Under the pieces are notes generated by a model. That model did no database searches. It saw only the letters and a list, made by a program, of their open reading frames with translations, and was not told the DNA's origin. From an uncultured Lachnospiraceae bacterium (GTDB lineage Bacteria; Bacillota; Clostridia; Lachnospirales; Lachnospiraceae): DNA of 6,935 nucleotides. This document shows positions 5,502 to 6,935 of this stretch, piece after piece. Numbering within the stretch: the first letter of the stretch is position 1; the number at the start of each line of letters is the position of its first letter. Made by a program: the position numbers and the translations under genes. The DNA lies in contig CANQEB010000128.1 of NCBI GenBank assembly GCA_947594085.1, positions 1 to 6,935 on the forward strand, in the 5' to 3' direction.

Positions 5502-6794
5502 ATGGAACAGTACATTGTCAGAGGCGGCAATCCACTTGTGGGTGAAGTGGAGATCAGCGGTGCGAAGAACGCGGCGCTGGGTATTCTTGCAGCCGCGATT
5601 ATGACGGACGATACTGTGCGCATTGAGAACATGCCGGATGTGAGGGACACGAATGTTCTTCTGGAAGCGATGGAGAGCATCGGGGTCAATGTGAACCGCA
5701 TTGACAGCCATACGGTTGAGACGAACAGTGCGCATATTGGGGAAGTCAGCGTAGATTATGAATATATCAAAAAAATAAGAGCCTCCTATTATCTGATCGG
5801 GGCGCTGCTTGGGAAGTATAAGGAAGCAGAAGTGCCACTTCCGGGCGGGTGCAATATCGGCAGCAGGCCGATCGACCTGCACTTGAAAGGATTCCGGGCG
5901 CTCGGCGCGAACGTGACAATCCGCAACGGGTTTATCATCGCGAAGGCGGAGCATTTGCACGGCAGCAGGATCTATCTGGATACCGTGTCTGTCGGCGCGA
6001 CGATCAATATTATGATGGCGGCGTCGATGGCGGAGGGCTACACCGTCATAGAGAACTGCGCGCGTGAGCCGCATGTGGTGGATGTGGCGAACTTCCTGAA
6101 CAGCATGGGCGCGAACATCAGGGGTGCAGGTACGGATGTGATCCGTATCCGTGGCGTGGCGAAGCTGCATAGGACGGAGTATTCCATCATTCCGGATCAG
6201 ATTGAGGCTGGGACGTTCATGTTTGCCGCGGCAGCTACCAAGGGCGACATCATGGTGAAAAACGTCATTCCGAAGCATCTGGAGGCGACCTCGGCGAAGC
6301 TGATCGAGATCGGCTGCGAGGTAGAAGAGTTCGACAGTGCGGTGCGTGTAGTTGCGTCGAAGCGGTTGAACAGCACAAATGTAAAGACCTCACCGTATCC
6401 CGGATATCCTACAGACATGCAGCCGCAGATCTGTGTGGCACTCTCGATTGCGCGGGGTACCAGCATTGTGACAGAGAGTATTTTCGAGAATCGATTCAAA
6501 TATATGGATGAGCTTGCCCGCATGGGTGCGGTCTCCCGCGTGGAGGGCAATACGGCGATTATCACCGGCGTGGAGAAGCTCACAGGTGCGCGGATCTGCG
6601 CCCCGGATCTGAGAGCCGGAGCGGCGCTGGTAATCGCGGCGCTTGCGGCCGAGGGAGTCACGACGATTGACGATATCGTCTATATCCAGCGGGGATACGA
6701 GCAATTCGATGAGAAGCTCCGCAGTCTCGGAGCGGAGATCGAGCTGATTCGCGATGACAAGGAAGCTCGGAAGTTCCGGCTTCGTATCGGATAA
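5502..6794 (+). CDS. murA: UDP-N-acetylglucosamine 1-carboxyvinyltransferase
   Basis: MurA transfers enolpyruvate from phosphoenolpyruvate to UDP-GlcNAc, the first committed cytoplasmic step of peptidoglycan synthesis, and is the target of fosfomycin. The 430-residue protein has the two-lobed EPSP-synthase fold length (E. coli MurA is about 419). Key residues are visible: K22-N23 in SGAKNAALG, the fosfomycin-reactive cysteine C117 in PGGCNIGSRP (E. coli C115), R122, D305 in YPTDMQPQ, R371 in DLRAG, and R397 in IQRGYE. The presence of Cys rather than Asp at 117 predicts fosfomycin sensitivity of this enzyme. GAGGTG at 5491-5496, five bases before the ATG, fixes the start. Firmicutes often carry two MurA paralogues; which one this is cannot be told here. 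It has its own promoter and a leader of about 110 bases, so it is probably expressed independently of the upstream salvage and pyrophosphatase genes. Confidence 0.97.
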   Translation: MEQYIVRGGNPLVGEVEISGAKNAALGILAAAIMTDDTVRIENMPDVRDTNVLLEAMESIGVNVNRIDSHTVETNSAHIGEVSVDYEYIKKIRASYYLIGALLGKYKEAEVPLPGGCNIGSRPIDLHLKGFRALGANVTIRNGFIIAKAEHLHGSRIYLDTVSVGATINIMMAASMAEGYTVIENCAREPHVVDVANFLNSMGANIRGAGTDVIRIRGVAKLHRTEYSIIPDQIEAGTFMFAAAATKGDIMVKNVIPKHLEATSAKLIEIGCEVEEFDSAVRVVASKRLNSTNVKTSPYPGYPTDMQPQICVALSIARGTSIVTESIFENRFKYMDELARMGAVSRVEGNTAIITGVEKLTGARICAPDLRAGAALVIAALAAEGVTTIDDIVYIQRGYEQFDEKLRSLGAEIELIRDDKEARKFRLRIG

Positions 6795-6808
6795 AATAAG
6801 AGAAATGA

Positions 6809-6852
6809 ACTGCCGCAAAGGCTGACACCGGGAGGTGAAGACTTGCGGCAGT
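6809..6852 (+). terminator. Inverted repeat after murA, possible terminator or translational hairpin
   Basis: ACTGCCGCAA at 6809-6818 pairs perfectly with TTGCGGCAGT at 6843-6852. The interior holds a second hairpin, CACC at 6826-6829 with GGTG at 6834-6837 around a GGGA loop. The stem is GC-rich and lies 14 bases after the murA stop, as a terminator would, but the following bases (CTTCGCGTTTAATT) are a poor U-tract. The inner hairpin also contains the ribosome site of a possible next gene. Confidence 0.4.
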
Positions 6853-6935
6853 CTTCGCGTTTAATTCACAAAACCCGTACGAACAACGCATGGTACGGTC
6901 TGACCGCAAACCTAGACTCGTTTTCTATCTCGATG
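6843..6935 (+). CDS. Possible 5' end of another gene, cut by the window edge
   Basis: GGGAGGTG at 6830-6837 stands about seven bases before a TTG at 6843, and the frame stays open for 31 codons to the window end. After the start codon it reads RQSSRLIHKTRTNNAWYGL and then a Ser-rich stretch. I recognise no family. It is in the same frame as murA after the murA stop, so it could also be an open frame by chance. The TTG lies in the 3' arm of the inverted repeat. Confidence 0.25.
   Translation, partial: MRQSSRLIHKTRTNNAWYGLTANLDSFSISM

Overview
The window carries five complete protein genes, all on the + strand, and probably the first codons of a sixth at its right edge. The gene bodies are GC-rich with G/C-ending codons, while the gaps at about 1660-1842 and 5330-5500 are AT-rich. 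Strong GGAGG-type ribosome sites, a CBS-DRTGG-CBS type family II pyrophosphatase and a Firmicute-style MurA suggest a moderately high-GC Clostridia member, probably Lachnospiraceae-like. That placement is inferred from protein style only; no marker gene is present.

Left part (10-3165): deoB (phosphopentomutase), cdd (cytidine deaminase) and pdp (pyrimidine-nucleoside phosphorylase). Together they catalyse three consecutive steps: cytidine to uridine (Cdd), uridine plus phosphate to uracil and ribose-1-phosphate (Pdp), and ribose-1-phosphate to ribose-5-phosphate (DeoB); the deoxy series runs in parallel. deoB and cdd are closely spaced and look co-transcribed. A 183-base gap before pdp holds a nested hairpin that resembles a bidirectional terminator, a TATAAT box and a short perfect palindrome, so pdp may have its own promoter or depend on read-through.

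Middle (3166-5238): directly after the pdp stop lies a 91-base stretch that can fold into a closed structure. Its internal hairpin partly resembles the PyrR-binding loop of pyrimidine attenuators. Next comes a manganese/cobalt-type family II inorganic pyrophosphatase with a nucleotide-sensing CBS-DRTGG-CBS insert and an unusual low-complexity N-terminal extension whose start codon is ambiguous.

Right part (5239-6935): a 263-base gap holds a possible 25-codon ORF behind an excellent ribosome site, an AT-rich palindrome, a good sigma-A type promoter and a 13-bp leader hairpin. It precedes murA, the first committed enzyme of peptidoglycan synthesis. After murA there is a 10-bp inverted repeat and a TTG-started frame that stays open to the window end.

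No tRNA, rRNA, CRISPR array, transposase or phage gene was seen. The five main genes are ordinary housekeeping genes. The less ordinary material is in the intergenic RNA and DNA structures and in the N-terminus of the pyrophosphatase; none of these amounts to a clear new system from sequence alone.
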